64,000 bases of DNA. It comes from Amblyornis subalaris. Taxonomy: Eukaryota > Chordata > Aves > Passeriformes > Ptilonorhynchidae. Both the position numbers and the translations under genes were made by a program. Of the stretch, positions 1 to 12,490 are shown in pieces. The stretch covers positions 186,001-250,000 of the forward strand of contig JACAXG010000052.1 in NCBI GenBank assembly GCA_018881555.1, in the 5' to 3' direction. The stretch's first letter is position 1; each line of letters starts with the position of its first letter. The notes under the pieces are model-generated. The model was not told where the DNA came from. It saw only the letters and a program-made list of their open reading frames with translations, and did not search any database.

Positions 1-3000
1 AAAAAAAAGGCTACACTGCAATGATAAAACTCAAAACCAGAAGGACAAACATGAGTGTCAGTGAAAGAATGTGGAAAAAAAATAGTGAAAATCACAGCAA
101 ATTTAACATTTACCAAATTCTTCAGCAGGCAGGACAGTAAGGACACACTGACGTAGGACACTTGATTCAGTATAGTCAAATGAAAGAGCTATGAGTATTA
201 AAAAGATAATACAATGATCCAAATTGAGTTAAACTACTTTCTCCATTATCCATAAAGTGATTAAAGCTTCCCAGGCACAGCCATGTGCAATGAAAACTCT
301 TCAGGAATCTAAAAGAGAGAAAGGAGCTGTTTCGAATTACAAATGTCCTTCCCACCTACAACCTGAGCTCTGCTGCTGACCACAGACTAAACTGAGACAT
401 GACCAAACTAAAGGACTGCAAACAATACACGTAGAGGCAACTTTCATTCTAGCATGAAGTAGAAGTCTCAGCTACTTTGTTGCAAAACATTATACCCCTA
501 TCACTTACATTTTTACACAACAGTACAGCATTTGCAGCACTCACATCGCAGATGGGAAATGTGTGTCCAACTCCTTCTTCAGACTAAGAGGATTTAAACC
601 TACATCTTTCACCTCCAAGGCAACTGCACCAATTTTTAGACTAGACATGCTCTATCTTGTCCTTAGTCATCCACTGAAATAAGGAGTTGAAATCCTGTCA
701 TATTTAATTTAGTAAAAGTATTGCAACTGAATTCTAGCAGCCAGGGCATCACTCAAATTGGCTGCTCTTTAGGAGTCGAAAAGAAATAATGGAAGTTTCA
801 GTCAAAGCAACTAAACAAAGCTAGTTTAATTTTTCAATTAAAACTAAAAAGCTCTAATCTATACTATATCATGCACGGAGATGTCACCAAACTGGAGTAC
901 AAAATCTTCACTTTGTCCAGAATGTTTTCCTTCTTGGGCAAAACTGTGGAGGTTATTCATCAAGATTTTAGAAGACACCATGCCAAAACTATCACTAAAG
1001 TTCAGTACTTAGTAACTTTCATCTGTGCCCATTCCTCCGGACCATAATGCTCTATCAAATTACCAACTTTGATCTCTGAACTTCATTGTTTAGTCCTATC
1101 ATCTAGCATGAGAGATGAAAAAAATCCCTGTACTTTTCTCATTTGTCATTAATATTTTAATCTGTTCACGGAACAACAACTGTGGTGTGCGAGTTATAAC
1201 AGCAACACAAACATGCATGCCATTTTAACATTTCTAGGTATGCCATTTCAGATCATGAAACCACTAACTTCAGAAATCTGAATAGGCAATACTTGATAAA
1301 TGCTTGGAGACTTAAGGGGAAAATTGATGTGTTCTAGAAAGCATTGTTCGTAATTCAAAGAAAGAAGCTCGGATATTTGTGTTTGAAAAAAGTGAGCATT
1401 CTTTGTAATGTGATGTTTCCACAAGAATGGGTGCAATGTTTAATATAGTTTAAGAACCCATTTTCTCTCCTCATTCTGGAGGGTTCCATGAAAGTTGAAG
1501 ACTTCAATCTGACTCCACCAGAAAAGGCTAGTTTCTGAATTACAGCCAGAAAACTCATATGACTTTGCCAAAAAAATAGAAAATTATCTTTGTAGTCCAA
1601 ATATAACAGAAACTATGAGGTAAGTTCTGATAAATCCTATTACACGATCTTAGGTGATGTCTGGGTAATATGTAGAAGTTAGGCTTGTGTTTGTTATTTT
1701 TTACTAGAAATAATTTGTAGTAAATATTGTTTATGTGACCCAAAGAGTTTCTTTGCTATGACCAAAGCACACAATAGCAGTGATGTTACTGCATATTTCC
1801 TTTTACTCTTACCCTTCCATATCTTTCCTTTATCCATGAAAACAACATACGCTTCATTTCTGTTTTCCTTTAACAAAACCCAGGCTTAACCCCAATTGTT
1901 GTCATGTGCCTTCATTTCAGTTGGTACTGATTTTGTTTTTCTTGGACCCAACGAAAGCTAGGCATACTGAAACATAGCTTACTTCATGTCAAAATATATT
2001 GTGCTACACATACTAGCTGATCAGGAGTTGTTTTCTCTAAACACTGAAAAGATTTCCTCTTGTTGTTTCAGGATACTTCTAAAACACATCTCTGAGCTTA
2101 GGGCTAGAGTTTGATTAATGCGTGATTTCCTCTTTAAAATTAGAAACAGGAATCATGAGTGATGGTTAATAATTTTCATTTGCTCTTCTGCTCTGTTTTC
2201 CAAGCAGTCTAATTAAGGCCTGGTTCCCAAGCTTGATTAGGCTTCTTTTACATCTGACTGCAGTTTGCAGATAGTGCTTCCAGGCAGGAACTCATGCCTA
2301 TTTGCAGTAAATGGAAACAATCTGGGAAGGAACAAGAAGATTGTTTTTTGGGTTTTTTTTCCCCCTCTTTTAATTAGAGAAATTGTAACGTCTCTTGCTG
2401 GAATCAACAACATCATTTAACTATAAATGTCAGAAGTGGAGACACAGTAATGAGGCCCCAAGTCACATTTGCTGAACTGCATGTTGTANTCATGCCATTA
2501 GAGACAACTGTTTTACACTTTTACCAAGTCCGTGGGATTGCAGGGCACTCAGTCTATGCTGTCTGAATTTCACATGCACCAGGGGAGCTGTAAAAGGTCT
2601 GTACAAACATCCGAGTTAGTCACTAGTTCTCTGACCTGGTGCCTCCTCAGGATACTGAGCACTGCTGCCTGTGCATCCTAGCAGTAGGGAAGATGTCTCT
2701 CCTGCCGACTAACAACTATCCTAACAGCAATTCCTGAAACAAGTTCCCATGCTACTACCATATGATACGATACACATGGCTATATGGGAAAAACAACAAT
2801 TGTGTGTTTCAATTACTTGCTCAGTCCTCAGAAAAGGAGAGAGTTTCTCCTCCCTGCTCCTGCTGTAAAGTGACAGGACACATCAACTTGCTGATTCCAA
2901 CGACTTGTCCTTTCTCTCTGCAGTGACATGGCTCTCAGTCGGATGCTCCCTCACATCAGACAGTTTTCTCAGAAAGTGGAGACTCTTTGTTCCCTGCACT

Positions 3001-4160
3001 CCTCTGACTCCATCTCGGTGTAATGCTCCTGGTACACTTTAAAAGCTGTTTGCCAGTGATGCTGTATGAAATAGGCCAGAAGCTCTACCACGATTTTCGT
3101 TACACATACCTTATTCTGACACAGACACAATTTCTATATTCTTGTTAATCCTGTATGGAGTTGGGTTTTTTTCTTCTCATGTAGTATCTTAAGATAGTTG
3201 CTATATGTTGACACAGTGAAGAAGAGTTAATATAAGTACATTTTTCTTTTTCCTAAAGGTACTTGTTTAAAGGATGAATGAACTTTCAAATAGTTCTATT
3301 GGCCACCATTGACTAAAGGTGTTATTAGCAAAGGAAAATTGCAAAATTTACAGATGTTTGATGTCCAATTCAGTGGACTAGTTATAGTTTCATGCTGTAA
3401 ATCTAATGAGCTTTTGGCATAAATGAAATTAAACATTGTCAGTATTAAATGGATCTAGATGAAACAAACAGTGTCATGTCCATTTACATTACCTAAAGGA
3501 GTTGTTTGTACAGCAAGATCTAGATGATGTTCTTTCTACCCATAGAAACAGACTGGGACAGATTCTGAGGCATCACATCACAGAGGCAGCTCATTTCATG
3601 CCAGCTTCGACAGTTTTCCACAACATGAAGTGAGGAGTGAACTAAAATGAGCTTTTAGGACCCCTATTTTAGATATGGAGCTTTGGCTTCAAGATAATTT
3701 ACCTGACCACTTTCCCTCTAGTACCAAGTTACTATTACACACAGTTCTAATGATAGACAGAGGAAAGCCTCAGTTTTCCCACTTTTTCCCTGNGGATACT
3801 GGTGAGACTAGACCCAGAGAAAGAGGAAAATCAGGACTCTATTTCCCATGCAGTTCATACATTTGATCCAGTAGGATAATAAGCCATAAGCCAGGACACA
3901 GTACCAACTGAAGGACCAAACTGTCCTTTCTTCTTTACAGGATACAGACCAAGCTATTTCTTGGTTTTCATGTCCCATTATCTGAACTGAACTCAGGGCT
4001 GATGAATGAGGTAGGTTTAAGTTTATCTAATAGATGAAGTCTCTTCTGTGACTGAGGCGAAGCATAAATGAAGTATGAATTAATCAGCTGGGCACCCAGT
4101 TTCTCTCCCAGGTGAAGTTCATACTCAGGGACTATGTTCCTTTCTGTAGGACAAAGAATA
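1..4160. other. Gene-free AT-rich intergenic DNA
   Basis: No reading frame here looks like protein; the longest are under about 85 codons and show no domain pattern or plausible exon structure. There are short homopolymer runs only. The stretch at 2190-2330 has an unusually balanced base composition and a TAATTA-type core, and could be a conserved non-coding element, but that cannot be judged without alignment. Confidence 0.6.
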
Positions 4161-4281
4161 TAGAATAGAATAGAATAGAATAGAATAGAATAGAATAGAA
4201 TAGAATAGAATAGAATAGAATACTAGAATAGACTAGGATAAACTAGAATAAACTAGAATAGACTAGAATAGACTAGAATAG
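4161..4281. repeat. (TAGAA)n microsatellite grading into a 10-bp repeat (CR1 tail)
   Basis: Twelve perfect TAGAA units (4161-4220) pass into about six copies of a degenerate decamer of the form GACTAGAATA. On the opposite strand this reads as an ATTCT-type repeat directly following a CR1 3' end, so it is the expanded tail of that element. The pentamer-to-decamer change suggests replication slippage of a two-unit variant. Confidence 0.93.
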
Positions 4282-4375
4282 AATATCCTGAGTTGGAAGG
4301 GAGCCACAAGGATCATTGAAGTCCTACTCCTGGCCCTGCACAGGACAAGGCACTATTACATCTCTAAGAGTCTCT
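4282..4375 (-). mobile_element. CR1 LINE 3'-end fragment
   Basis: The sequence just after the pentamer repeat (atcctgagttggaaggg, then cacaaggatcatt and cctggccctgcacaggac) is the reverse complement of the hallmark 3' terminus of avian CR1 elements. The element lies on the minus strand with its tail at the low-coordinate side. Only about 90 bp remain recognisable, which fits the usual severe 5' truncation of CR1. Confidence 0.88.
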
Positions 4376-7300
4376 AAAATTTACATACTGCTTGTAAGAG
4401 GGCAATAAGAGATATTCTATGATATTTAGGTGCCTGAAACACACTAAAGTTATATGTTGAATGGGATTCAGACACTCCAAACTTGCCTTCAAAAAGCTCA
4501 AAATGCAGGCTGGCTATGAAATATCAGTATTACCGTAACCTCAATTTCATTTTTCTTTTTTATATTTTTTGCTTAACTTCTCTTTTAACAAATAAATACA
4601 TATTGTTTAAATTTATTTCTATTAAAAATACAATTAAAATATGTTTTAAAGACATGAAAACTATAGAGCTATTTCATTGTATTTGTGCATAGAGGAACAA
4701 ATTTTACTACATGTCTTCATATTTATCAACTGATTTTGGTTAAAGAACAACATGACTACCATGACAGGGCTATATTTTAGAGANGAGAACGAATGAAATA
4801 GGAAATTAAGTTCTTCTTGTACTGGAAGAAGAAATTAAATGAAAAAGCAGTTGTTAAAAATTTTGGGAGACTCGCTGAAAGATTAATAAATTATGTTATT
4901 GTGTTCAGAACTCACATTTGCCATCTAAATGTCTAAGTGGTTTTCCGGCTAAAACTTTAGGGTGTGTTTGGAGAAATTAAACCATCTGACTTTTGAATGA
5001 CTCAAACACATAAGTTCTAAGCAACAAAGGTATTACATACTTTGTCAGTACACGTCACACACTTCACTCTTCTTCTCTCCAACAGACACAAACTCAAGAT
5101 TACATCTTATGCTTTGTTATTAATCTACTTCGTTCTCTTTACATCACTAAGCCATAAGTCGGAAATGCTTGTTATATCTGGAAGAAGACTATGTTCCTAG
5201 TTATTTTTGGTCCTTTGAAATGTAAGGACTTCATTCATTTAAACTAAGTATTTTATCATAAAGTTTGGCACGTTGGTTAGGATTGGTGCTGGGGTGAGGC
5301 TGGTAATTTTGCTTGTTATTAAAGTTGCCCAACACATCTCATTAGAAAGCCTGTTTTCAGCTGCATATCACTTTGCCAAACCTTAAATGTTTGGGCTGAA
5401 ATTTTCCATGCCAGGTGTCTGCCTGAGGCATAAATATTTCAGGAAGTTTCACCCAAAATGTTACAGCTGTTTCTGAGAATAAAGAAAATCTGTTGTTTAG
5501 TAATGTTGAAAAAATACTGGCAACTTTTTCCTAGAGAAGTCCAAGTGTTTTTAAGCAGAAAGTAAAAGTTTGAAGTTTGGGGTGACAGTTTGAATGGAGA
5601 GGAGGAAACTGCCTTTCTGTCAATGGTGTATGTCTGCGTAGAAATGTTCACATTTAAAATTTTCGAAAGTCAAGCTTTCTAATATATTCAGCAGGGATTT
5701 GTAGGCTCAGTGTCTTGGACTCTAATCTCTGCTGAAGTTCCTTTGCTTGTTTCTTTTCTACTCTTCAGGTGACCTTCTGTGGATGAACCCAGCCAACAGG
5801 AAACATTACAGAAAGAGACTTATGCAGCACTTAGGCTACATAAAGCAGAGCCTAAATTCAGGCATTATGGTTCCATGAAAGTGGTGTCCTCACTGGGTGT
5901 GACACAGTTCCTCATTACACTTTCTGCTCACCCAAACGTGCATGCACTTTCCTGAGGGAAGAAAACTGGAACTACAGGAGAAGGCTTGCGCCTCCCCCAT
6001 GACTGTTTCTTCCATCCACGCAAGATATGGACCCAAAAGTGGCACTGAAAAGATCTGAGTACCGGCAACTTGGACATGGAAAGCCGGAGCAGCTGGGGCT
6101 GGCTGTGGACACCCAGCTACACACTGGCCAGGGAACAGACCGGCCAAGGAGCCTGGGAGAGGATAGGGAGGTGTGGGAAGCATGGGGATATGGGAACTGG
6201 AAGCCAGGCAAAAAGCGAGGTAAGAAGAACTAGAGGAGAAATGTGGCAAAACTGGGGGGAATAGGGTGAGAAAAAAAAATAAATAAAAAAGAAAAAGGAA
6301 GCAAAATGGGATAAGAGCAGAAAAAGAAGTTTGCTGGAGGGAAGGAGTTAGAGGGAGAGCGGGAAAACTTGTCCTGAACATAGAGAACAGTAGAGGTGGT
6401 TGATGGAAATTAGGTATAGAGACAGGCCTGGAGCAAAGGGAATCTTAGACTAGGTGCCAAAAGCAGGAAAGAGAGTCGCACACAGACATGGCAAAGGGTA
6501 CCAAACTCAGAAGGATGGGATAGAATGGGCTCTAGGTGCTCAGCAGTGTCTTCTTCTGAATGAAAACCAGGTCCAGCCTGCAGATGGACTGATGGTTACT
6601 GCATGTGACAGTAAAATTCAAAGAGACAGGACATAGGCTAGCTAAAGCACCATCTCACAACCAATCTATTTAACCATTATTAATTACATTACCTGAGAGT
6701 TTTGGTCTCAATACCAGTCTTTCAGACCATTCCCAGTTTAGGGCTAGCACAAACCACAGATTGCTCACAGTTGTTGCTATATATGAAGGCAACTTTCACA
6801 GAGCTAAAAGTATATATAGTTACATGGGTGCAAATTGTGCTGTGCCACACACCCAGAGCCAGAGGATGGGCCTTGGTTCACATTATTTACTGGTATAGAC
6901 ATCGCCTAAAGCTATAACTGTACTGTTAAATGAAAAAGGGCCAGGGAATGACTCAAGTACGGAACTGCTGATTGCTCATCCAGATTAAGAGTAAACTCAC
7001 TCACAGTCTTGGTTTTGGACTACTAAACCTAGGAAATATCTCCTTCAGAGTGGTCTGTGGTAGCAAGAATGTGAGCTGCTTTGTGTCACTTTGTCCAGGG
7101 AACAAATCAGCAGACTCTTGGTGCTTCTGGAAATGAGTCCACATTCAAAAAAAAACAAATTAAAAAAAATAGATGAATAAAATTGAAGTTAGCAAGACTG
7201 TCAGAATGCACCAAATAAAAATAATTACTGTTTTATAGATTAAATGTTATGCTTCTGTTTTGACTAACAAGTTGGATTAATAAGAGAAAGGCTTATGAAA

Positions 7301-8814
7301 ACAAGGCGTAAAAACAAAGGCAGTAAGTGTACATTTTAAGAGACAAAACTCNGGTCATTTTTGCTGGAAATAGAGGAAATCAAGGCACATATCAACAGGT
7401 ACTGTGCAGTGACAAAGTATTCTTTCAGTTGTCCTTGACAGCAAACCACAGGTGACATATTGTCTTGGGTTTTATAAATTGTGACCTTAAAATATAGCTA
7501 AGGATATCAACACCTGCTTAGCTGATCTTGCATTAAATCCAAGTAGAAGCTGTCAGAACTTCATTGCAGTGTAGGCAGGCCTATGCAGGAACTGAGGAGT
7601 GGCCTGTGCAAGCTTTTATGGCATACTAAATCAGTGTGGAAAACTTTCAGCCCACACTCCTCTTTTTGCGCACTGATACGAAGTATGTTTGGCAGATCAA
7701 AGCTAATATTAGAGGATGAATACTGATGGTTTTTTTAGCAGATTGGATCTCACAGACCTGGCGAAAAAATATATACTGTGTTCCTGAAAGCACAGGTACA
7801 GAAAAAAATGCCAGAGGGCATAGAGGAAATGATACATGTCAATACAAATAACTATCACTCTGGGTGAAATTCCAGTCCATGAACTTCATTAATTTCGTGG
7901 TAGCTTGCCAAACTGCAAATCCCACCAACAGAAATGTAAAAAACAATAAAATAGAGGATTCAGTCACTCTCCCCTGAGCTTCTCGTCTTGGTTTCCACTA
8001 TTCTTTCAAGCCACAGTTAACCTACATATCTTTATCCTCATCTTGAGCAGTTATCATGAAGTCTCACCTTATACCATAAGGATGATAAAAAAAATGCACA
8101 ATCTTCTGAAGATTTCAGCAGTGTTAAAAAAAAAATTAATGCTACATTCAATACAGTTACTAGCCAAGATCAGTCATTCATGTACGTAAGTACAAAGCTG
8201 TATACGCTGCGGTTCATGAAAGCCACACCAAACTTAGAATAACCTCTAAAATATATGTGCATCTGTTTAAAACTTGGCGGGAGTTAAGGCTGCCCACTGA
8301 TCATCTCAGGCAGAGAATATATACTGGCAGATGGCAGAGTAAAAGGAAAGTCATGGAGGCTGAGTTCTGCTTAGATGACATGCAAAAGAGTCAACTGGTT
8401 GCTCCCTTGCTTTCCATGGCTTGCACTGCAAGGTAAGCCAGCTAGCAACCATAGCACTAAATTAAACACATATATCACAGAGATAATACAACAGTTTGCA
8501 AGTTTACTTTGCCATAGCCCTAAAATAGACTCTTCATAATAGAGTAAATCTATAACTTGCTAAATATTTCCAGTCACTAGGTTTTGGCTGCTGAGAGTTT
8601 CACGGGAAAATGAGGAACATTATCAAGAAAAATAACACAATGAAAGTTACAAGAAATAAGAACTTTTAAAAATCAGGACATTTACTGAAGACAAAAAGGA
8701 TCTTGTAGTTCATCAGCTTTGTTTCCCTACTGTTTCAGACATCCATATCATAGGATACCCTTCATGAACTTATGAAGTTGCATTTAGAGAATGTTGGCTT
8801 GTTTGTTTGTTTAT
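4376..8814. other. Gene-free intergenic DNA
   Basis: No supported gene. An open frame of 163 codons on the minus strand (5890-6381) is a chance frame: it is low-complexity (Ser/Phe/Leu/Pro), has no recognised domain and lies opposite a purine-rich stretch around 6170-6370. No tRNA or structured RNA was recognised. Confidence 0.6.
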
Positions 8815-9262
8815 TCAATCTGTTCTGGAGCTTCAGTATTCCAGCAGTTAAAAACCTTCTTCTGATTTGCACATATTTCTGGTTACTTTACATGCATCTA
8901 GTTTTTATACTAACATTGGTCCCCATCATAACTTTTTGCCTTTCTGGCATTAAGTCCTTAACACATTTAGAGGCAGTAATGAAATCCTCATCCCAGTCTT
9001 CATTTCAGCAAGTTAAATACCATGCCTATTCAGTTTCTTCTCATAGTACAGATTCTGCCTTTCCCTAGCTATCCTGTCTTTCCCGCTTCCTTCTTGTTTC
9101 AGCTTAACGTATTTCTAAACATATGGATGATCAAAACTGTAAGTAATGTGAAGGAGGCCTCACCAAAACCTCATCTGAGTCTGTATCTCTGATATATTCT
9201 ATGTGTCCCATGCCTTTTCCAGTACTGGATCACATTACTGTGATTAATTAGAACATCCTGTC
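8815..9262 (-). mobile_element. Old, diverged CR1-like LINE 3' region
   Basis: The order of phrases (attccagcagttaaaaacct, then a cluster around catgcatctag, then tttcttctcatagtacag, then gaaggaggcctcaccaaaac) follows the antisense of the CR1 3' region, including the typical block ending in 'ggtctcacca'. Divergence is high, suggesting an ancient insertion. The 5' and 3' limits are approximate. Recognition is by pattern only. Confidence 0.55.
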
Positions 9263-9798
9263 TTCCCCCTCGGGAAGACATCTTGCAGATGATAACAGGA
9301 ATCCTTAGAATCCTTTTCGTCCAAGTTTGTCAGTCTGTCAGCTCTGCCTGTATCATTTAACTATGTTACCAATGCCTCATTTTGTATCACANACATTTTA
9401 TCAATAAAGCACAAATTAAAATATTAAATAAAACCTGTCTCAAGCATGATCTTTGTTACACTTCTTGAAGAACTTTTGTGAATACATTTTTTCCCTTTTC
9501 AACACTACAGGTTTAATTTCCTTAACTGATCCCCTCCCCAAATTCTTAACTTTACTCCTTGAACTGATTGACAGTTTAACCACATCCTCACTAACTTTGT
9601 CCACATACTACTGTTCTCATTCCTCTTCCCTGTTTCTTGCTGTGCACCTTTCTGCCCTCTTGTATTCCTTTATCCATAAACATGTACCAAAATTAGGTGT
9701 TGATTTTCTGCAATTCTNTTTCAGCCTTTTCTCATCATTTCTCAATATCTAGTTATGGATTCAGACATTTTACCCCAAGCTGTTAATACTGAACAGTC
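9263..9798. other. Gene-free spacer between two CR1 fragments
   Basis: Pyrimidine-rich AT-rich sequence. A 99-codon frame at 9453-9752 is Leu/Ser/Phe-rich, contains an unresolved base and has no domain pattern, so it is not called. Parts may be older, unrecognisable CR1. Confidence 0.5.
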
Positions 9799-10262
9799 AC
9801 AGAATCATAGAACATCCTGAATTGGAAGCGACCCACAAGGATCATCAAAGTCCAGCTCCTGGACCTGCACTGGACAGCCCCAAGAATCACACAATGTTTT
9901 TGAGAGTATTGTTCAAACACTTGAACTCTGACAGGTTTGGTGNTCTAATCACTTCCCTGAGGAGCTTGTTCAAGTGCCCAACCACCCTCTGAATGAAGAA
10001 CCTTTTCCTAATATCCCACATAAACCTCCCCTGACAGAGCTTCATGCCATTCCCTGGGGTCCTATCACTGGTCACCAGGGAGAAGGGATTGGTGTCTCCC
10101 CCGACCACAGTGAGGCAGTGTCCTCTTCTCCAGGCTGAACAAACCAAGTGACCTCAGGTGCTCTTCATATGACTTCCCTTCTAGATCATTTACCATCTTC
10201 ATGGCCCTTCTTTAGATGCTCTCTAATAGGCTAATATCTTTGTCCATACTGTTTGTGAGGTG
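9799..10262 (-). mobile_element. CR1 LINE 3' fragment (about 460 bp)
   Basis: Begins with cacagaatcatagaacatcc and continues through gacccacaaggatcatc, a 'ttgttcaagtgcccaacca' block, 'cctaatatcccacataaac', 'ggtcctatcactggtcacca' and 'ctcttctccaggctgaac'. This is the reverse complement of the CR1 3' end in correct order. A minus-strand frame of 86 codons at 9887-10147 belongs to this repeat and is not a host gene. Confidence 0.93.
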
Positions 10263-10281
10263 ACCATCCTCATCAAGTAAC

Positions 10282-10430
10282 TGGCCAATGTTATTTCTGG
10301 ACTGTCTTTTGCTATTAATATATTTTTAAAAAGCTCTTTTTATTGTCCCCCATGGTACTGGCCAGCTTCCACATTAATTGAGCTTTGGCCACGTGAATTT
10401 TCTCTTTACAGTTGTGAACAGCACCTAATC
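10282..10430 (-). mobile_element. Second CR1-derived fragment from a different part of the element
   Basis: The text around 'cttttgctattaatatattt', 'aaaagctctttttattgtcc' and 'gagctttggcc' resembles an antisense internal CR1 block often seen in bird genomes, upstream of the 3' end in the element. It abuts the 9799-10262 fragment but is not contiguous with it in a full-length element, so it is either a separate insertion or an internally deleted copy. Confidence 0.5.
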
Positions 10431-12198
10431 TCAAAAATGAGGGTTTTTTCCTTTGATCACCATTATTGTGATGTTCCAATGGGAAAGTAACAGGAATCTG
10501 AAAAGATTGTCATTTTCTGAGCTAGGAACAGAACTGGGGATCTTGAAAATAATGAAAACTTTATAGTATCACTCCATCTTATACTTTACTGCAGAAACAA
10601 GAATGTCTTAGCTATGCTGCCTCTAAGCTACTTAGCATCATCTAGAGCTTTGTTTTGGGTTCCTTTTTTTTTTTTTCTTTTCTACTTTAGGTATTTATTT
10701 ATTCATGTATTTATTTATTGGTGGTGTTTGGCTTTTGGCACTGTCTAGTTGGCAAAATTCAGCGTTCTATTGGCATTTTGTCTGCTTACATTTCTTCTGT
10801 GTAACAAACTAGTGAGCTATGCCACTCAGGAGAAACCATCATGTTTTCTAGGGGCTACAGAATCACTCAACCATACTACATTTCAGAGGCAAACACAGCA
10901 GTAATCACTCTATTCTTTATCCAAGAGACAGGAGAGTGGAATGAAATATAATGTTATTAATACAGAATTAATTGTAGAAAATGGTACAATGCAATGCAAC
11001 ATAACAATAAAGCAAAACAAACCCTAAAACACACATTTAATCATTTCTATATCCTCAAGTTTATGTGTGACCAGACTTATTTTCAAACTGGGCAAAAACA
11101 TCATTCTTTGGGTTCAATCCCATATGCCAAATTTCAGTCCAGAATGATTTTTTTACAACTAAGTTATAAATCCCTGAAAATGGGGAAATAATGGAAACAC
11201 TGACTACAATATCATAAATAAAAGTCTTCCTCTGAAGGATTTCCAAGATTTCCAGTTCATAAGAAGTTTAATGTTTCAACTGAGACTTACACCAAACTTC
11301 AAATAATGACATACTACAAATTTGTACTCTAAGCAGTACAAATAAAGTAAATTTAATCATGATGCATTACTGGTAACTGTTTATGTCCCAGAAGTGAAAA
11401 ACACCAAGCTCAAAGGCAGTATGATAGCCTATATACTGTAAAACCACACATTTATTTCCAAGAACACTTCACTACAGCCAGAACTCAACCAATGCCATAC
11501 TCTCACCAGTAAGAACATTTCTATTGTAAAATAAGTATTATATTTTTCATATTACTGTTTTATGTGCATTTTGCATTTAATTTTTGTTTCTACCACAAGA
11601 TAATTTAGTATAAATTTATTCTTTCTTTTCTTTAACCTTAACCCACTGAAACAGCTGTTCCATGTGTGTTTTCCTGTTTCAAAGGCTGTACTTACTGAAC
11701 AAATACAGTCATTGTATACTTTTTTTCTGTTCTGGAGCTGCTGATTTCTCTGAGGTTAAGTAGGGTATATGATCTAATCACTAGTAACAGTTTTCTGAAA
11801 TTTTTAATTTTCATTCACTAGTGCAAGGCAGGCCTTAATAATTAATAATTAACATGCAGATGTCACTAGTTCTATTGATTTCCAGTGGGGGGGGGGTGTT
11901 AAAATTTTCTCTTTTTTTGGTGAGATATAAACTAGTATTGTTTTGATCCTGTGCTGTTAGCCCTCTATGACCTGGTACCATTGACACTGTGCTCTGTTAC
12001 TCTTACCAATATTATATTATATTTGGTCCAACTAAAAAAAAAGTAACATAAGGAATTTGCATAATGATTGCAGCTTTGGACTTGGAAACAAAAACCCCGA
12101 ACTATCCTGCCTTTGGCAGGACAGTGCTTAAATTTGTCTATTGTAACAATAAGGCTGCTCTAAGGTGTCACTCGAGAAAAGGCAGAGCAGTTCCCCAT
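10431..12198. other. Gene-free AT-rich intergenic DNA
   Basis: Contains a poly-T run (about 10663-10680) followed by TATTTATT-type low-complexity sequence, and a nine-G run near 11887. No gene or recognisable mobile element was found. Confidence 0.55.
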
Positions 12199-12490
12199 AC
12201 TTCATAGAATGAGAGGAGCATTGAAGTTGGAAAAGCCCTCTAAGACCATCAGGTCCAGCCGTTAACCCAGTGCCACCATGTTCACCGCTAAGCCGTGTTA
12301 CCGAGTGCCATTGCCACACATTTTTTTTAACATTTCCACCACTGCCTTGGGCAGGCCCCAGGTTCAAATGCCTGACCACCTTTCATTGAAGAAATTTTTT
12401 CTAATATCCAGTCTAAACCTCCCCTGGCACAACTTGAGGCTGTTTCCTCTTGTCTCGTTGTTTCTTTCTCCTTCTTCAAGCACTCACCAT
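12199..12490 (-). mobile_element. CR1 LINE 3' fragment
   Basis: Starts 'cttcatagaatgagaggagc' and continues with 'gaagttggaaaagccctcta', 'agaccatcaggtccagccg', 'ctaatatccagtctaaacct' and 'cctcttgtctcg', all diagnostic of the CR1 3' end read antisense. It matches a different CR1 subfamily from the 9.8 kb copy (a longer 'ccgttaacccagtgccacca' block). Confidence 0.93.

Noticed and set aside
5890..6381. 163-codon minus-strand frame
   Set aside because: Ser/Phe/Leu/Pro-rich frame opposite purine-rich DNA; no domain, no splice or poly(A) support.
9887..10147. 86-codon minus-strand frame
   Set aside because: Lies wholly within a CR1 3' end; repeat-derived.
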